Positions 8,106-17,181 of a stretch of DNA of 64,000 nucleotides are shown here, in pieces. Made by a program: the position numbers and the translations under genes. Position 1 is the stretch's first letter; every line of letters begins with the position of its first letter. Below the pieces are notes generated by a model. That model was not told the DNA's origin, did not search any database, and saw nothing but the letters and a program-made list of their open reading frames with translations. The stretch is from the NCBI RefSeq assembly GCF_003797835.1, contig NZ_RKMF01000002.1, positions 1 through 64,000 on the forward strand, read 5' to 3'. The stretch is from Kocuria soli (lineage in GTDB: Bacteria > Actinomycetota > Actinomycetes > Actinomycetales > Micrococcaceae).

Positions 8106-10753
8106 AAGGCCAGCCGCCCGGTCTTGCCGGGCAGTTGGATTTCCGGGCCCAGTTCGAAACCGAGTGCCTGCATGCGCCGTAACGCCAGGTGGTTGGAGAC
8201 ATCTGGTTCCACGACCACCCGCCGCGTTCCGGCCGAGAGCACCTGACGTGCCAGCATGACGCTCAGCGCCCCGGTCAGCCCGTGGATCCGCTGCGCGGTG
8301 TCGGCCAGGAGCAGGTGCATTCCCAGATCCCCTGGTTCCACCCGGAACATGGCTCCGGCTGCATCACCGTGGGGTTGGTAGGTCTGGAAAATCCCGATCG
8401 GCTGTCCGTCCGCTTCGATGATCCACGCGTCATGGGTCGGCGAGAATCGGATGAGGGCGTAAATCGCGCCCACTTCCTCGGCGGACAACTCCGTCATGCC
8501 CCAGAACCGCGCGCGCGGCCGGCGGACCCATTCGTGGACGGTCGACAGGTCGGCCACGGGATCCAGCGGACGCAGCGCCACGGGGAGGGTGGTTCCCGGA
8601 GGGAGGCTGCCCTGCGGGAGGTGAGCGGCGGCGTCGCCGAGGGGCAACCGGCGGTCCGTGGGGCCGGCCGAACCCGGGGGCACCCACGGGAGCGCCTGAT
8701 CGACCTCGCCCCGCGCCCAACTGTCCAGCGGCGTGGTTCCCAGACTTCCCCGGTCGACGGGGTCCGGGGTGATCCACAGCGAGGCGGCGGGGTCCGCCAG
8801 GTCCCACAGCACCCGAGCCGCCGGTACCCGGACGCATCCGGTGCCCTTCCCGGGTAGCGTCCCCGCGGCCAGCAGGCAGTCGGTGTCCCCGCCGAGGTCC
8901 ACGGTCGGGAAGGGAGGCAGCGCCGAGTGGGCCCGCCAGGGAGCGAAGCGGTGCGCCCGCCCCCAGGTCACCTCCGGCGCCTCGCGTGCAGCCACGATGC
9001 GCGCGGCCACCGAGTCCAGGGCCTCCGCGGCCGCTCGTCGTGGATCCAGACCCACCGAGGTGCCGTGACGAACGATGCTCTCGAGCGCCAGGCCCACCCG
9101 CGCGGTCGGGTCCAGGAAGGGGGTCCAGAGCTCCGGCAGACCTGTGGATTCACCTAAGGCACGCAGAGGTTCGCTGTCCGCCAGGACCCGCGCGAACTCG
9201 TCCCGCCATGCGGCGAATGTGGCGGCGTCCCGGCTCTCCGCCGCCATCGAACCGTCCCAAGCCAGCAGGCGCTCTCGCAGGGCGCGGGCGGGGTCGGACA
9301 GCGGCTCGGAAACCGCCGCGTCGTCGTCCAGCAGATCTCGCAGCAAGGGCGGCCAGTGGGGGAGCAGGGTGTCCAGCTGGGCGGCCAAGAGGTCGTCGTG
9401 GCCGATCCGTCCCGGGCCGTCCTCGGACTGGTGGTCCAGGGCAGCGGTCAACAGCTCACGGGCGCGGTCGGCACGGTGCGGCGGTGCGCAACCCAGACGT
9501 GCGGCGGACTGCGCGGGATCCGCGGGGCGTTGATTCGCCCGGATCGTCAGCTCCGCCACGGCGGTCGGCGGTTCGGGTGCGCCCGCGTGTTGCCCCGCGA
9601 CCAGGTGCACACACGACCCGTTCGAGTCCGCCGCCACCACGTCGTTGACCGGGAGCACCCATCCGGCCAGGGCCTCGACCACGTCGTCTGTGGTCATGGC
9701 GGACAGCAAGGTGCGGGTGGCGGTCATCGCGCCCGCGGGCGCGCGGTCCTGGGCCGGCTTCACCACGGTGAGCTCCATCCGCTGACCCTCGGGCAGGTCA
9801 CGGACACGCTCCTCGAACGAACCGTCACCGGGAAGCACCGCGGCACCGTCCAGTGTTCGGATCCACCGCTCGTCCGAAGACCCGTTGGCACCGGCCACGG
9901 TCACCCGTCGCTGCGTGAGCGGCGTCCCCGTGGTCACCTCGATCAACTCCGCACTGCGGCGTTCGACGACGACGGTGCGCACGGTTTCCGTCGTCGTCAT
10001 CGAGGCCGTGATGGCCCACGCCGCTCCCTCAGTGCGACCGAAATGGGGGACTCCGGGCAACCCGACCAGCGCCAGCCCCCGGATACGCAAGCCCGGCGCG
10101 GAGAAGCACACGGGCTGGTACGGGCCGGACTCCTCGATGACCCGGTGCGGGTCGGCGGCGATCATCGGAGCACCCGAGGCCGACAGGTGCTCCGGAACCA
10201 ACCACGCATTGGAGGCGGCCGAACGCGGCGACTCGGCGTCGAGCACGCGGTTCCAGTCCTCCCCGAGGACCTCGTGGACCCGACGCCGCCACAGCTGTTC
10301 GGGAAGGCTTCCCGCCAGCGCGTGGATTTCCAGGTGCGCGGCCACCGGGGTCCAGGGCTCCCACGGCGCGGGCACGTTGTCCTGCACCCCCAGGTCGGTG
10401 ACGGGCTGAGACGATCGCCACGCGTTCTCCGCAAAGCGGTTGACGCCCCGGGCATAGGCGGCCAAAAATTCCTGGTCCTGGGGCGCGGCGGCGTTCCACC
10501 ACCGTCGTGCGGTCTCCGCGACGCCGAGAGACAGGGAGAGATGATCTCCATCGGAATGCTCAGCGCCCAGAAGGTATGCCGATCGCCCCTCCGCCCGGCG
10601 TCGGAGGACCTCGAGGTCCCAGATCCGGTCGACCGCGGTCACGGCTCCGTGACCCTCGGCCAGGCACTCGACGGTGTCCGCCTGTACGTGCGGCACACCG
10701 GCGGGGTCGCGGAAGACCCGCCACCCCGGCCCTTCGAGCTCCGGCGGGATCAC
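8075..10753 (-). CDS. Penicillin-acylase-family Ntn hydrolase fused to a siderophore N-acyltransferase
   Basis: This 892-residue two-domain enzyme is the last gene of the siderophore operon. Residues 1 to about 700 form a penicillin acylase/PvdQ-type Ntn hydrolase. Its expected self-cleavage site and nucleophile is Ser181 in [10 protein letters not shown], after an alpha-chain-like region and followed by a beta-chain. Residues about 725-892 form a GNAT domain of the IucB/siderophore acyltransferase type ([14 protein letters not shown], ending GRRVVVEPD-like [12 protein letters not shown] and [11 protein letters not shown]). No signal peptide is visible, unlike PvdQ. Its ATG overlaps the stop of the IucA/IucC gene by 4 bases. 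Inference: it acylates an intermediate and/or trims an acyl group during siderophore maturation. The actual substrate cannot be read from the sequence. Confidence 0.85.
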   Translation of the reverse strand: MIPPELEGPGWRVFRDPAGVPHVQADTVECLAEGHGAVTAVDRIWDLEVLRRRAEGRSAYLLGAEHSDGDHLSLSLGVAETARRWWNAAAPQDQEFLAAYARGVNRFAENAWRSSQPVTDLGVQDNVPAPWEPWTPVAAHLEIHALAGSLPEQLWRRRVHEVLGEDWNRVLDAESPRSAASNAWLVPEHLSASGAPMIAADPHRVIEESGPYQPVCFSAPGLRIRGLALVGLPGVPHFGRTEGAAWAITASMTTTETVRTVVVERRSAELIEVTTGTPLTQRRVTVAGANGSSDERWIRTLDGAAVLPGDGSFEERVRDLPEGQRMELTVVKPAQDRAPAGAMTATRTLLSAMTTDDVVEALAGWVLPVNDVVAADSNGSCVHLVAGQHAGAPEPPTAVAELTIRANQRPADPAQSAARLGCAPPHRADRARELLTAALDHQSEDGPGRIGHDDLLAAQLDTLLPHWPPLLRDLLDDDAAVSEPLSDPARALRERLLAWDGSMAAESRDAATFAAWRDEFARVLADSEPLRALGESTGLPELWTPFLDPTARVGLALESIVRHGTSVGLDPRRAAAEALDSVAARIVAAREAPEVTWGRAHRFAPWRAHSALPPFPTVDLGGDTDCLLAAGTLPGKGTGCVRVPAARVLWDLADPAASLWITPDPVDRGSLGTTPLDSWARGEVDQALPWVPPGSAGPTDRRLPLGDAAAHLPQGSLPPGTTLPVALRPLDPVADLSTVHEWVRRPRARFWGMTELSAEEVGAIYALIRFSPTHDAWIIEADGQPIGIFQTYQPHGDAAGAMFRVEPGDLGMHLLLADTAQRIHGLTGALSVMLARQVLSAGTRRVVVEPDVSNHLALRRMQALGFELGPEIQLPGKTGRLAFYTPEPDADS

Positions 10754-12576
10754 CGCGCCACCGCCAGGTCTTCGGCATCACGGGGATCGGCACCGCTCCG
10801 GTTCCGGTACGTGGCCAGGGGGTTGTCCAGGCGGCCCGCCCGGATGAGCGAACCGGCGGGGTCAGCCAGGTCGACCATCGCCTGGGGATCCCGCAGCTGC
10901 AGTCGATTCAGGCAGGAATGGGCGAAGTCCGGCCGGAACAGGTCCAGCTCCTCCCATAACTCCGGGAAGCGCTCGCGGTGCTCGTCCAGGACCCGCGCGG
11001 CCAGGGACCAGAACTCGGTCTCCGCCAGCAGGCCGTGCGCGTCCAACAGGGCGGCGAGGTGGCGCAGGACCCCGTCCAGCACGTCCGTGTGGATCGCCAG
11101 CTCGCGTTCCTCCGGGTCCACGACCGACCGGAGGCGCTCCAGCCCTTGCGGCAGTTCCTGATCGTCCAGGACCACGACCTCTTCACCCAGGTCCTTCCAG
11201 AACGCCCCCACCGGAAAGCCGTCGCGCAACCGCAGGATCACGTTCTCACCGTGGGGCATCAGCGCGGTGCCGCGCGAGAGCAGTAGGTGCGCCACCGGCG
11301 CCAGGTACACGCGGAGCAGAGCCTCCACCCACTGCTGCGCAGACGCCCCGGAACGTTCGATCCACGCGCCGATCAGGGGATGACCCTCACGGTCGACGTG
11401 CAGCACCCCGGCCAGGCTGGCCGCGTGTTCGTCGGGAGCCAGCATCCCGACGGGGGATTCCCGCCACAGGCCGGCGAGCTGCTTGGTGTGATCGGAGGTG
11501 ACCCCGCTGCGGTGGTGGGCATCGCCGGTGTAGCCCACGGAGGAGCGCTCCCGCAGGACCGTGATTCCGGATTCAGTGAGGAACGGATCCTGGTCCACGA
11601 TCCGGCGCAGCCAGTCACTGATCGCGGGCATGGCGCGCATGTAGGCCGGAGACAACCCGCGCAGGAAACCCATGCTGTGCACTCCCAGCGCGGTCTTGGC
11701 GTAGTCCCGGCTGGTGTCCGTGACGTCCAGAAAGGTTCGCACCGATTGCTGAGCCCGCCACCCGTGCACACTGGGTCCCACCAGGATCAGGTCGTGGCGC
11801 AGCACGTCCGGCAGCATCCCCGGGAGCAAACGGTGTTCCCACTGCCACGGGTGCACCGGGATCGGCGTGTACTGCGCCGGGTCTTCACCCACGGTCCGCA
11901 CCGCGGCCTCGAACCGGCTGCGTTCCTCCGGCAGCAGGTGCAGACCCAGGTGGGTCTCCTCGTCCATGTCGGCGCTCACCGCCACCGTGCACAGACTCCG
12001 GCGGGCGGCCAGCCACAGGATGCTCGTGGGCTGCTCCGCCTCCGGTGCCCAGGTCTCCTGCTGAACGGCGCCCATGCCGACGCGGCCCGAACTGGCCACG
12101 AACCCGGGGTGCCCGGCGTCCAGGTGCCGTTCGACCTCCTCGAGGGGACTGCGGGCCAGGTCCGCGGAGGTCGGCGCAGCATGCGCACGACGACGAACGG
12201 CGGTCAGCAACGTGGCGGAAAGGTCCTCCAGGTAGAGCGGCAGAACCCGGTCCGTCAGACCCAGCGTCTCCCTCAGATCCAGAACGGCCTGTTGCGGATC
12301 CAGCGCCCGGTCGGAATCCTGCTCAGCACCGTCCTCCATGAGCCGGCGGATGGAGGCGGGGTCAACGCGCCAGTGCTCCAACGGGTGCACCGTGGCCCGG
12401 AAGCTCCACCGGGGATGGCCGCCGTCGTCGTCGATCACCCAGCCGTCCCGGAAGGGCCGGGGACGCAGGATCCGTTCGTGGGTGAACTCCGCGAACATCT
12501 TGGCCAGCATGGCTCGTTGGAGGTGATCCACGGTGTGCGGGTCCAGGTCGGGGGCGGGGGTCAGGGGCAGAGTCAT
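10750..12576 (-). CDS. NRPS-independent siderophore synthetase (IucA/IucC family, DesD-like)
   Basis: This 608-residue ATP-dependent synthetase joins hydroxamate amines to carboxylates, the oligomerising and macrocyclising step of desferrioxamine-like siderophores. Family marks are IPVHPWQWEH, the phosphate-binding GPSVHGWRAQQSVRTF, KTALGVHSMGFLRGLSP and the C-terminal MPHGENVILRLRDG. A FhuF-like C-terminal region follows. ATG 12576 overlaps the previous gene's stop (ATGA), and its own stop overlaps the acylase start in the same way, so the three genes are translationally coupled. The neighbouring decarboxylase, monooxygenase and acyltransferase supply the N-hydroxy-N-acyl diamine monomer. 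Whether the ring contains succinyl-cadaverine or another unit is not determinable here. Confidence 0.93.
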   Translation of the reverse strand: MTLPLTPAPDLDPHTVDHLQRAMLAKMFAEFTHERILRPRPFRDGWVIDDDGGHPRWSFRATVHPLEHWRVDPASIRRLMEDGAEQDSDRALDPQQAVLDLRETLGLTDRVLPLYLEDLSATLLTAVRRRAHAAPTSADLARSPLEEVERHLDAGHPGFVASSGRVGMGAVQQETWAPEAEQPTSILWLAARRSLCTVAVSADMDEETHLGLHLLPEERSRFEAAVRTVGEDPAQYTPIPVHPWQWEHRLLPGMLPDVLRHDLILVGPSVHGWRAQQSVRTFLDVTDTSRDYAKTALGVHSMGFLRGLSPAYMRAMPAISDWLRRIVDQDPFLTESGITVLRERSSVGYTGDAHHRSGVTSDHTKQLAGLWRESPVGMLAPDEHAASLAGVLHVDREGHPLIGAWIERSGASAQQWVEALLRVYLAPVAHLLLSRGTALMPHGENVILRLRDGFPVGAFWKDLGEEVVVLDDQELPQGLERLRSVVDPEERELAIHTDVLDGVLRHLAALLDAHGLLAETEFWSLAARVLDEHRERFPELWEELDLFRPDFAHSCLNRLQLRDPQAMVDLADPAGSLIRAGRLDNPLATYRNRSGADPRDAEDLAVAR

Positions 12577-14573
12577 GCGGTGGCCTCCACGGTGTTCAGA
12601 GTGTTCGGGGCGTCAATGTGGTCCTCGCTGCCCGCAGTGTCCAGGGACAGACGGGAGGGGTCGCGGTGGTTCGCACGGTCCAGGAAGGACAGGCACGCGG
12701 TCTTGTCCGGCAGGTCGACCTCACCCTGCTCCAGGAAACCGGCCCAGCGGTTGATGCGCCGGATCGCGTGGTTGGCCGCGTCGGGTTCGACCACCACGCG
12801 CTGGACCGCCGGGTCCGCCAGGAGCAGGTCGAGGGCCGCGGCCATGGCCGCCCTGCTGGTCCCCGGCACGGGAGCCTCCGCGGGGGCCAGGAACAGGTGG
12901 AGCCCGACGTCGCCGTCGCGCACGGGATAGGCCGCGGCCAGCGGAGAACACGCGGGATCGTAGGTTTCCACCAGACCGATCGGTCGCCCGGACTCCTCGA
13001 GGAGCCAGGCGCGCTCGGACGGCTCCTGCTGCATCCGTTCGTACTCGGCAGCCACCCTCCGCTCGTCGGCACCGACCAGTCCCCAGGCCTGCGCCCGGGG
13101 CGCCGAGAGCCATTCGTGCAGCAACGGCGCGTCGACGTCGACGTTCACGGGGCGCAACGTGAACTGACGCTGCGAAATCGTCACCGCATGAACGGTGGAC
13201 TCCGGGCAGGTCAACACCTTCAGACCGGCGGTCTGGGGGAGCCGCCCGAAACTCTGGAACGTGGTGCGGGACTCGGTCAGGTACGGCTCTGCACCCGTGA
13301 CGTGCGCCAGGATGTGGGCGTTGCGCAGCGGCCCCATCCCCAGGTCGGGTGCGACGAGCGCGTGCGTGTGTTCACCGTGGTTCAGGACGTGAACCGTCCC
13401 CTCCGCGTTGGCGCGGTGCAGCCGGTCCGGACTCAGCCTGCCCTGGGCATCGGTGAACAGTTCTCCGCGGATGCGGTCGAGCCACGGCACCGGTGTCGGT
13501 TCGTACCCGGAACCGGCGACGACGGCGTCCGTGAGGGTCTGGCGCTCGCGGTGGTTCTCCGCGAGGGTCCAACCCAGCAGAAGCCGCCCGTCGTGGCGCC
13601 CCACGGACTCCAACGCCGTGGCCGCCAGGAGGCGGACGGGGGCTCGGCCGCCCGTGTTGCGGCGAACGTAGAGCGCCTCGTGCAGTCGGTTGATCGTGTC
13701 GTCGGAGATGCCCCGGTGCAGCTGGGGCTGATCGGCGTTGATGCGGTCGCGCTGGTCCTCCGGTAGGTCCCGGAAATGATCGAGGTACTCGGGCGAGGTC
13801 AGTTCCAGACTGAGCTTGGAGTACTCCATGGGGTAGAACCGCGGGGACCGGGTGATCCAGTCCACGGCGGGCCCGTCGGTCGCCTCCAAGAGGTCCACGA
13901 CCACTTCGGCCGCGGACTGCCCCGAACCCAGAACCGTCACGTGGTCCCTGGACACCAGATCCTCCCGGCGGTGCAGGTAGTCCGCGGTGTGGATGGCATC
14001 CGCCCCGGCATCCTGCAGCATGCCCGGGAGGGTCGGTCGGGTGCCGGTGCCCACCACCAGGTGGCGGGTCCACCAGACCTGCTCGGTCTGTGCCGGGTCC
14101 GTGCTCACGGTGCGGACCGCCCAAGGGCCCTCAGGATCGGGCCGCGTGACGTCCACGACCTCCTGGTTCCAGTGGAGCCCACGGACCTCGGAGCTCGCCC
14201 ACCGGCAGTAGTCGTTGTACTCGCGCCGCAACGGGTAGAACGACTCCCGGACGTAGAACGGGTAGAGCCGTTGCGTCTGCTTGAGCCAGGACAGGTAGCT
14301 GAAGCGGGAGGTGGGGTCCGCCATGGTGACCAGGTCCGCCAGGAAGGGGACCTGCAGGGTCGCGTCCTCGAAGAGCAGCCCGGGGTGCCAATTGAACTCG
14401 GGGGCCTTGTCCAGGAAGGCCACGCGCAGGTCTTCCAGGGGATCGGCCAGACAGGCCAGTCCCAGTCCGAAGGGCCCGATCCCCACGCAGAGCAGGTCCA
14501 GCGGGTCCTCGGTGGTGCCCCGGTCGGTGTCGACGCCGGGCTTGTTCGTGGTCAGTGCGTTCGCCGACTTCAC
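12573..14573 (-). CDS. Diamine/lysine N-monooxygenase fused to a siderophore N-acyltransferase
   Basis: This 666-residue fusion combines the two steps that create the hydroxamate. Residues about 25-450 are an FAD/NADPH N-hydroxylase of the IucD/DesB family: FAD motif GIGPFGLGL at 31-39, NADPH motif GSGQSAAE at 216-223 and the substrate-side AGSGYEPTPVP at 353-363. Residues about 470-650 are a GNAT acyltransferase like DesC/IucB (HEWLSAPRAQAWGL, QRVVVEPDAANH, LPDKTACLSFL). The start is the GTG at 14573, which overlaps the decarboxylase stop as GTGA. The earlier reading is a shadow. The acyltransferase half is visibly paralogous to the one fused to the acylase two genes downstream. Confidence 0.92.
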   Translation of the reverse strand: MKSANALTTNKPGVDTDRGTTEDPLDLLCVGIGPFGLGLACLADPLEDLRVAFLDKAPEFNWHPGLLFEDATLQVPFLADLVTMADPTSRFSYLSWLKQTQRLYPFYVRESFYPLRREYNDYCRWASSEVRGLHWNQEVVDVTRPDPEGPWAVRTVSTDPAQTEQVWWTRHLVVGTGTRPTLPGMLQDAGADAIHTADYLHRREDLVSRDHVTVLGSGQSAAEVVVDLLEATDGPAVDWITRSPRFYPMEYSKLSLELTSPEYLDHFRDLPEDQRDRINADQPQLHRGISDDTINRLHEALYVRRNTGGRAPVRLLAATALESVGRHDGRLLLGWTLAENHRERQTLTDAVVAGSGYEPTPVPWLDRIRGELFTDAQGRLSPDRLHRANAEGTVHVLNHGEHTHALVAPDLGMGPLRNAHILAHVTGAEPYLTESRTTFQSFGRLPQTAGLKVLTCPESTVHAVTISQRQFTLRPVNVDVDAPLLHEWLSAPRAQAWGLVGADERRVAAEYERMQQEPSERAWLLEESGRPIGLVETYDPACSPLAAAYPVRDGDVGLHLFLAPAEAPVPGTSRAAMAAALDLLLADPAVQRVVVEPDAANHAIRRINRWAGFLEQGEVDLPDKTACLSFLDRANHRDPSRLSLDTAGSEDHIDAPNTLNTVEATA

Positions 14574-16093
14574 GCGATCACCCCCGCGGAGGTGATGACG
14601 GACGAGTCGGCCGCGGCGCCGTTCACGTCTGCCGGGGCGCCGGCACCGGAGACGGTCAGGCCAGCCTCGTGGATCTGGTCCAGGAGGACCCGCAGGTCCT
14701 CGGCCGTGGCTGCCGGGTTGAGCAACGTGAACTTGAGGCACGGGCGCCCGTCGATCTCGGTCTCCGCCACGGTGGACTGCCCGGAGTCCCAGATCCGACG
14801 ACGAATCGCCCTCGTCCACCGGTCCGCCTCGCCCCCGTCGGGCGGGGACCACCGGAAGAGCACCGTGCTGATGGACGGCGTGCAGATGAGTTCGAAGCGG
14901 GGATCCTCCCCGATGAGGTCGGCGACCTCCGCCGCGAGGTCCACGACCGTGTCGAGCATGTCGCCGATCCGGTCCGCGCCGACCGAGCGCAGCGTCAGCC
15001 ACACCTTGAGGGCGTCGAAACGCCGCGTGGTCTGCAGGGACCGATCGATCTGGTTGGGCTCGGGGGTGTCAGCCGGATTCAGGTAGGCCGCGTGATGCGT
15101 GCAGTGTCGCAACGTCCGCGGGTCGCGCACGATCACCGCGGAGCAGCTGACCGGTTGGAACCAGGTCTTGTGGAAGTCCACGGTCACCGAATCCGCCATC
15201 TCGATCCCGATCAACCGGTGGCGATGCCGGTGAGAAGTCAGCAGCCCGCCGCCGTACGCCGCGTCCACGTGCAACCAGACCCCGTGCTCCTGGCAGGCGA
15301 AGGCCACGGAACTCAAGGGGTCGATGGCACCGCGGTCCGTGGTTCCCGCGGTCGCCACCACGGCCATCGGCGTCAGGTCCTGGCGCTCTATCTCGCACAG
15401 GGCGGCGCGCAGGTCACGCGGGCGCATCCGTCCGTCCTCGTCGACGGGGACGATCACCACGGCGTCGTCGTCCAGGCCCAGGATCCGGGCCGCGGTGACC
15501 ACGGAGAAGTGGCTCTCGGCGCTGGCCAGGATCCGGAGCCGTGCCGCGCGGACCGGGCGGGGCTCGGCGCCGGGGGAGCCGGCGCTGCGTTCCAATGCCT
15601 CGTCCCGGGCCAGAAGCAGAGCTTGCAGCGTGGAGGTGGTGCCACCCGGGGTGAACATGCCGTCCGCACCCTCCGGGAAGCCGATCTGTCGACCGGTCCA
15701 AGCCAGCAGTTGCCGTTCGATCAGGGTCGCGGCCGTGGACTGGTCCCACGTGTCCACGGAGGTGTTCACCGTTGCCGCAAGCGCCTCGGCGGCGACGGCG
15801 GGCACGGCCACCGGGCAGTTGAGGTGGGCAGCGGTGCGCGGCAGATGGAACCACACGGCGTGGCTCAGCCACAGGTTGTCGACCTCGTCCAGGGCCGCCT
15901 CGAAGTCCCCGAGCGGATGGTCCAGACTCACGGATTCGATCGACCGGCGCAGGTCGTCGTAAGTGGCCGTCGAATGCGAGTCCGTGGCTTCCGCCAGCCG
16001 GGCAGCACCGGTGGCCGTGGCGGCCGACACCGCAGCCATCAACTCCGGCACGGTGGTACTGCTCAGCAGGGGGTCTGCGGGGTGTGCGGTCAT
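14570..16093 (-). CDS. PLP-dependent lysine/diamine-forming decarboxylase (DesA-like)
   Basis: This 507-residue group II decarboxylase (DDC/GAD fold) has the PLP site HVDAAYGGG (275-283) and the Schiff-base lysine Lys309 in DFHKTWFQP. The DFHKTWFQPVS form is typical of enzymes that open hydroxamate siderophore pathways by turning lysine (or ornithine/diaminobutyrate) into a diamine. It is the first gene of the four-gene operon, with GGAAGG about 9 bases upstream of ATG 16093, and it overlaps the next gene by 4 bases. Substrate choice between lysine and related amino acids is inferred from context only. Iron control is expected from the IdeR-like box 78 bases upstream. Confidence 0.9.
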   Translation of the reverse strand: MTAHPADPLLSSTTVPELMAAVSAATATGAARLAEATDSHSTATYDDLRRSIESVSLDHPLGDFEAALDEVDNLWLSHAVWFHLPRTAAHLNCPVAVPAVAAEALAATVNTSVDTWDQSTAATLIERQLLAWTGRQIGFPEGADGMFTPGGTTSTLQALLLARDEALERSAGSPGAEPRPVRAARLRILASAESHFSVVTAARILGLDDDAVVIVPVDEDGRMRPRDLRAALCEIERQDLTPMAVVATAGTTDRGAIDPLSSVAFACQEHGVWLHVDAAYGGGLLTSHRHRHRLIGIEMADSVTVDFHKTWFQPVSCSAVIVRDPRTLRHCTHHAAYLNPADTPEPNQIDRSLQTTRRFDALKVWLTLRSVGADRIGDMLDTVVDLAAEVADLIGEDPRFELICTPSISTVLFRWSPPDGGEADRWTRAIRRRIWDSGQSTVAETEIDGRPCLKFTLLNPAATAEDLRVLLDQIHEAGLTVSGAGAPADVNGAAADSSVITSAGVIA

Positions 16094-16140
16094 GCGATGA
16101 GCACCTTCCAGTTCGTTCCGTCTCCGGGAGACACGCGAAA

Positions 16141-16164
16141 TTAGCGCATGGCAATCTGCGCTAA
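16141..16164. promoter_or_regulatory. Palindrome TTAGCGC-N10-GCGCTAA, possible operator
   Basis: A perfect inverted repeat with 7-bp arms and a 10-base spacer lies between the iron box and the decarboxylase start, 48-71 bases before the ATG. It may be a second operator of the siderophore operon or a 5'-UTR hairpin. No regulator gene is adjacent. Confidence 0.45.
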
Positions 16165-16170
16165 TAAGGG

Positions 16171-16189
16171 TTAGGTTGGCCTAACAATA
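16171..16189. promoter_or_regulatory. IdeR/DtxR iron box
   Basis: TTAGGTTGGCCTAACAATA matches the 19-bp IdeR/DtxR consensus (TTAGGTTAGSCTAACCTAA) at 15 positions; the core is an almost perfect palindrome. It lies in the 317-base gap between the divergent biosynthetic (minus) and uptake (plus) operons and probably represses at least the minus operon when iron is plentiful. The rest of the gap, 16190-16400, shows no gene. Confidence 0.85.
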
Positions 16190-16410
16190 CAGATGATGTC
16201 CACCACGTCCAGCCCAGACAGGAATTTTTGATCCGATTCGCAAGGTCGCTTTGACCTGCCCCGTCGGTTCCGTCGTGGTGCCTTGCACAGGCGAGACGTG
16301 GGTCCTGACGGTGCGGCGCTCCTCCGCGCGGCGCCGTCGGGATGGCCGACATCGAGCCAAGAACCGAACTAAAGCCGGACCAAAAACCGAGCCAAAGCTG
16401 AGGAGCTCAC

Positions 16411-17181
16411 GTGGTACCCGAGTGGGAGAGACTTGCCGTACGCGCGCTGGGATCGAAGGAGACCCATCTCACCGTCCGCGCCCGCCACCGGGTGGGTCCC
16501 AACTACCTGCGCCTGCAGGTAGACGACGGCGGGTTGCTGGCCCGCAGCGCCCCGTACCCCACCATGTGGTTGCGCCTGTGGTTCGACGACGCCGGACAGA
16601 CCCACCAGCGCGCGTTCACCGTGGTGGAACCGGACCCGAGCAGCGGGACGTTCAGCCTCGAATTCGCCTTGCACGACGGCGCGGCGGCCGACTGGGCCAG
16701 GCAGTGTCAGCCGGGTGAACGCATCAGGGCCTCCCTGTTGGGAAGCAAGCCGCCGTGGGAACAGAAGAAGTCACGCCGCAGGTCCGGGAGCACCTCGCCC
16801 GCGGGTCTGGATGCCGACTTCACGGGCCGAACGGTCCTGATCGGCGACCCGGCGGCACTTCCCGCGGTCAACGCGATCCTCGAGGCCGTGCCGCAGACTC
16901 CCGTCGAGGTCTGGCTCGAACACCGCACCCCCGAGGACCGGGAACTGCCCGTTTCGGCCGGCGAGTTCCACACGGTCCACTGGGTCCACCGGTCCGGTGA
17001 GCACGACGGCATCGCCGCCCAGCTGCTCGACCACTGGGAACAGAATCCGCCCGGGACCGGAGACCGGTACTGGATCGCAGTGGAGGCCGCCGACACCCGG
17101 CAGCTGAACACCGCTCTGCACACGCGGTACTCAGTGCCCCGCGACCACATCTGCGCGACGGCCTACTGGAGGGCGGCATGA
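16411..17181 (+). CDS. Siderophore-interacting protein (ferric-siderophore reductase, ViuB/SIP family)
   Basis: This 256-residue cytoplasmic FAD protein removes iron from imported ferric siderophore by reduction. The N-terminal half is the FAD-binding barrel, with WLRLWFDDAGQTHQRAFTVV containing the R-x-(Y/F)-T flavin motif. The C-terminal half is the SIP NAD(P)H-binding domain (VLIGDPAALPAVNAIL, then YWIAVEA and the terminal ICATAYWR, where relatives read GYWR). The start is GTG 16411 with AGGAG at 16401-16405. It is the first gene of the uptake operon, divergent from biosynthesis, and its stop overlaps the importer start by 4 bases. Confidence 0.9.
   Translation: MVPEWERLAVRALGSKETHLTVRARHRVGPNYLRLQVDDGGLLARSAPYPTMWLRLWFDDAGQTHQRAFTVVEPDPSSGTFSLEFALHDGAAADWARQCQPGERIRASLLGSKPPWEQKKSRRRSGSTSPAGLDADFTGRTVLIGDPAALPAVNAILEAVPQTPVEVWLEHRTPEDRELPVSAGEFHTVHWVHRSGEHDGIAAQLLDHWEQNPPGTGDRYWIAVEAADTRQLNTALHTRYSVPRDHICATAYWRAA

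Noticed and set aside
13776-16144. Plus-strand open frames of 430-530 codons across the siderophore genes
   Set aside because: They oppose the clear decarboxylase and monooxygenase motifs, and codon position bias fits only the minus-strand genes.
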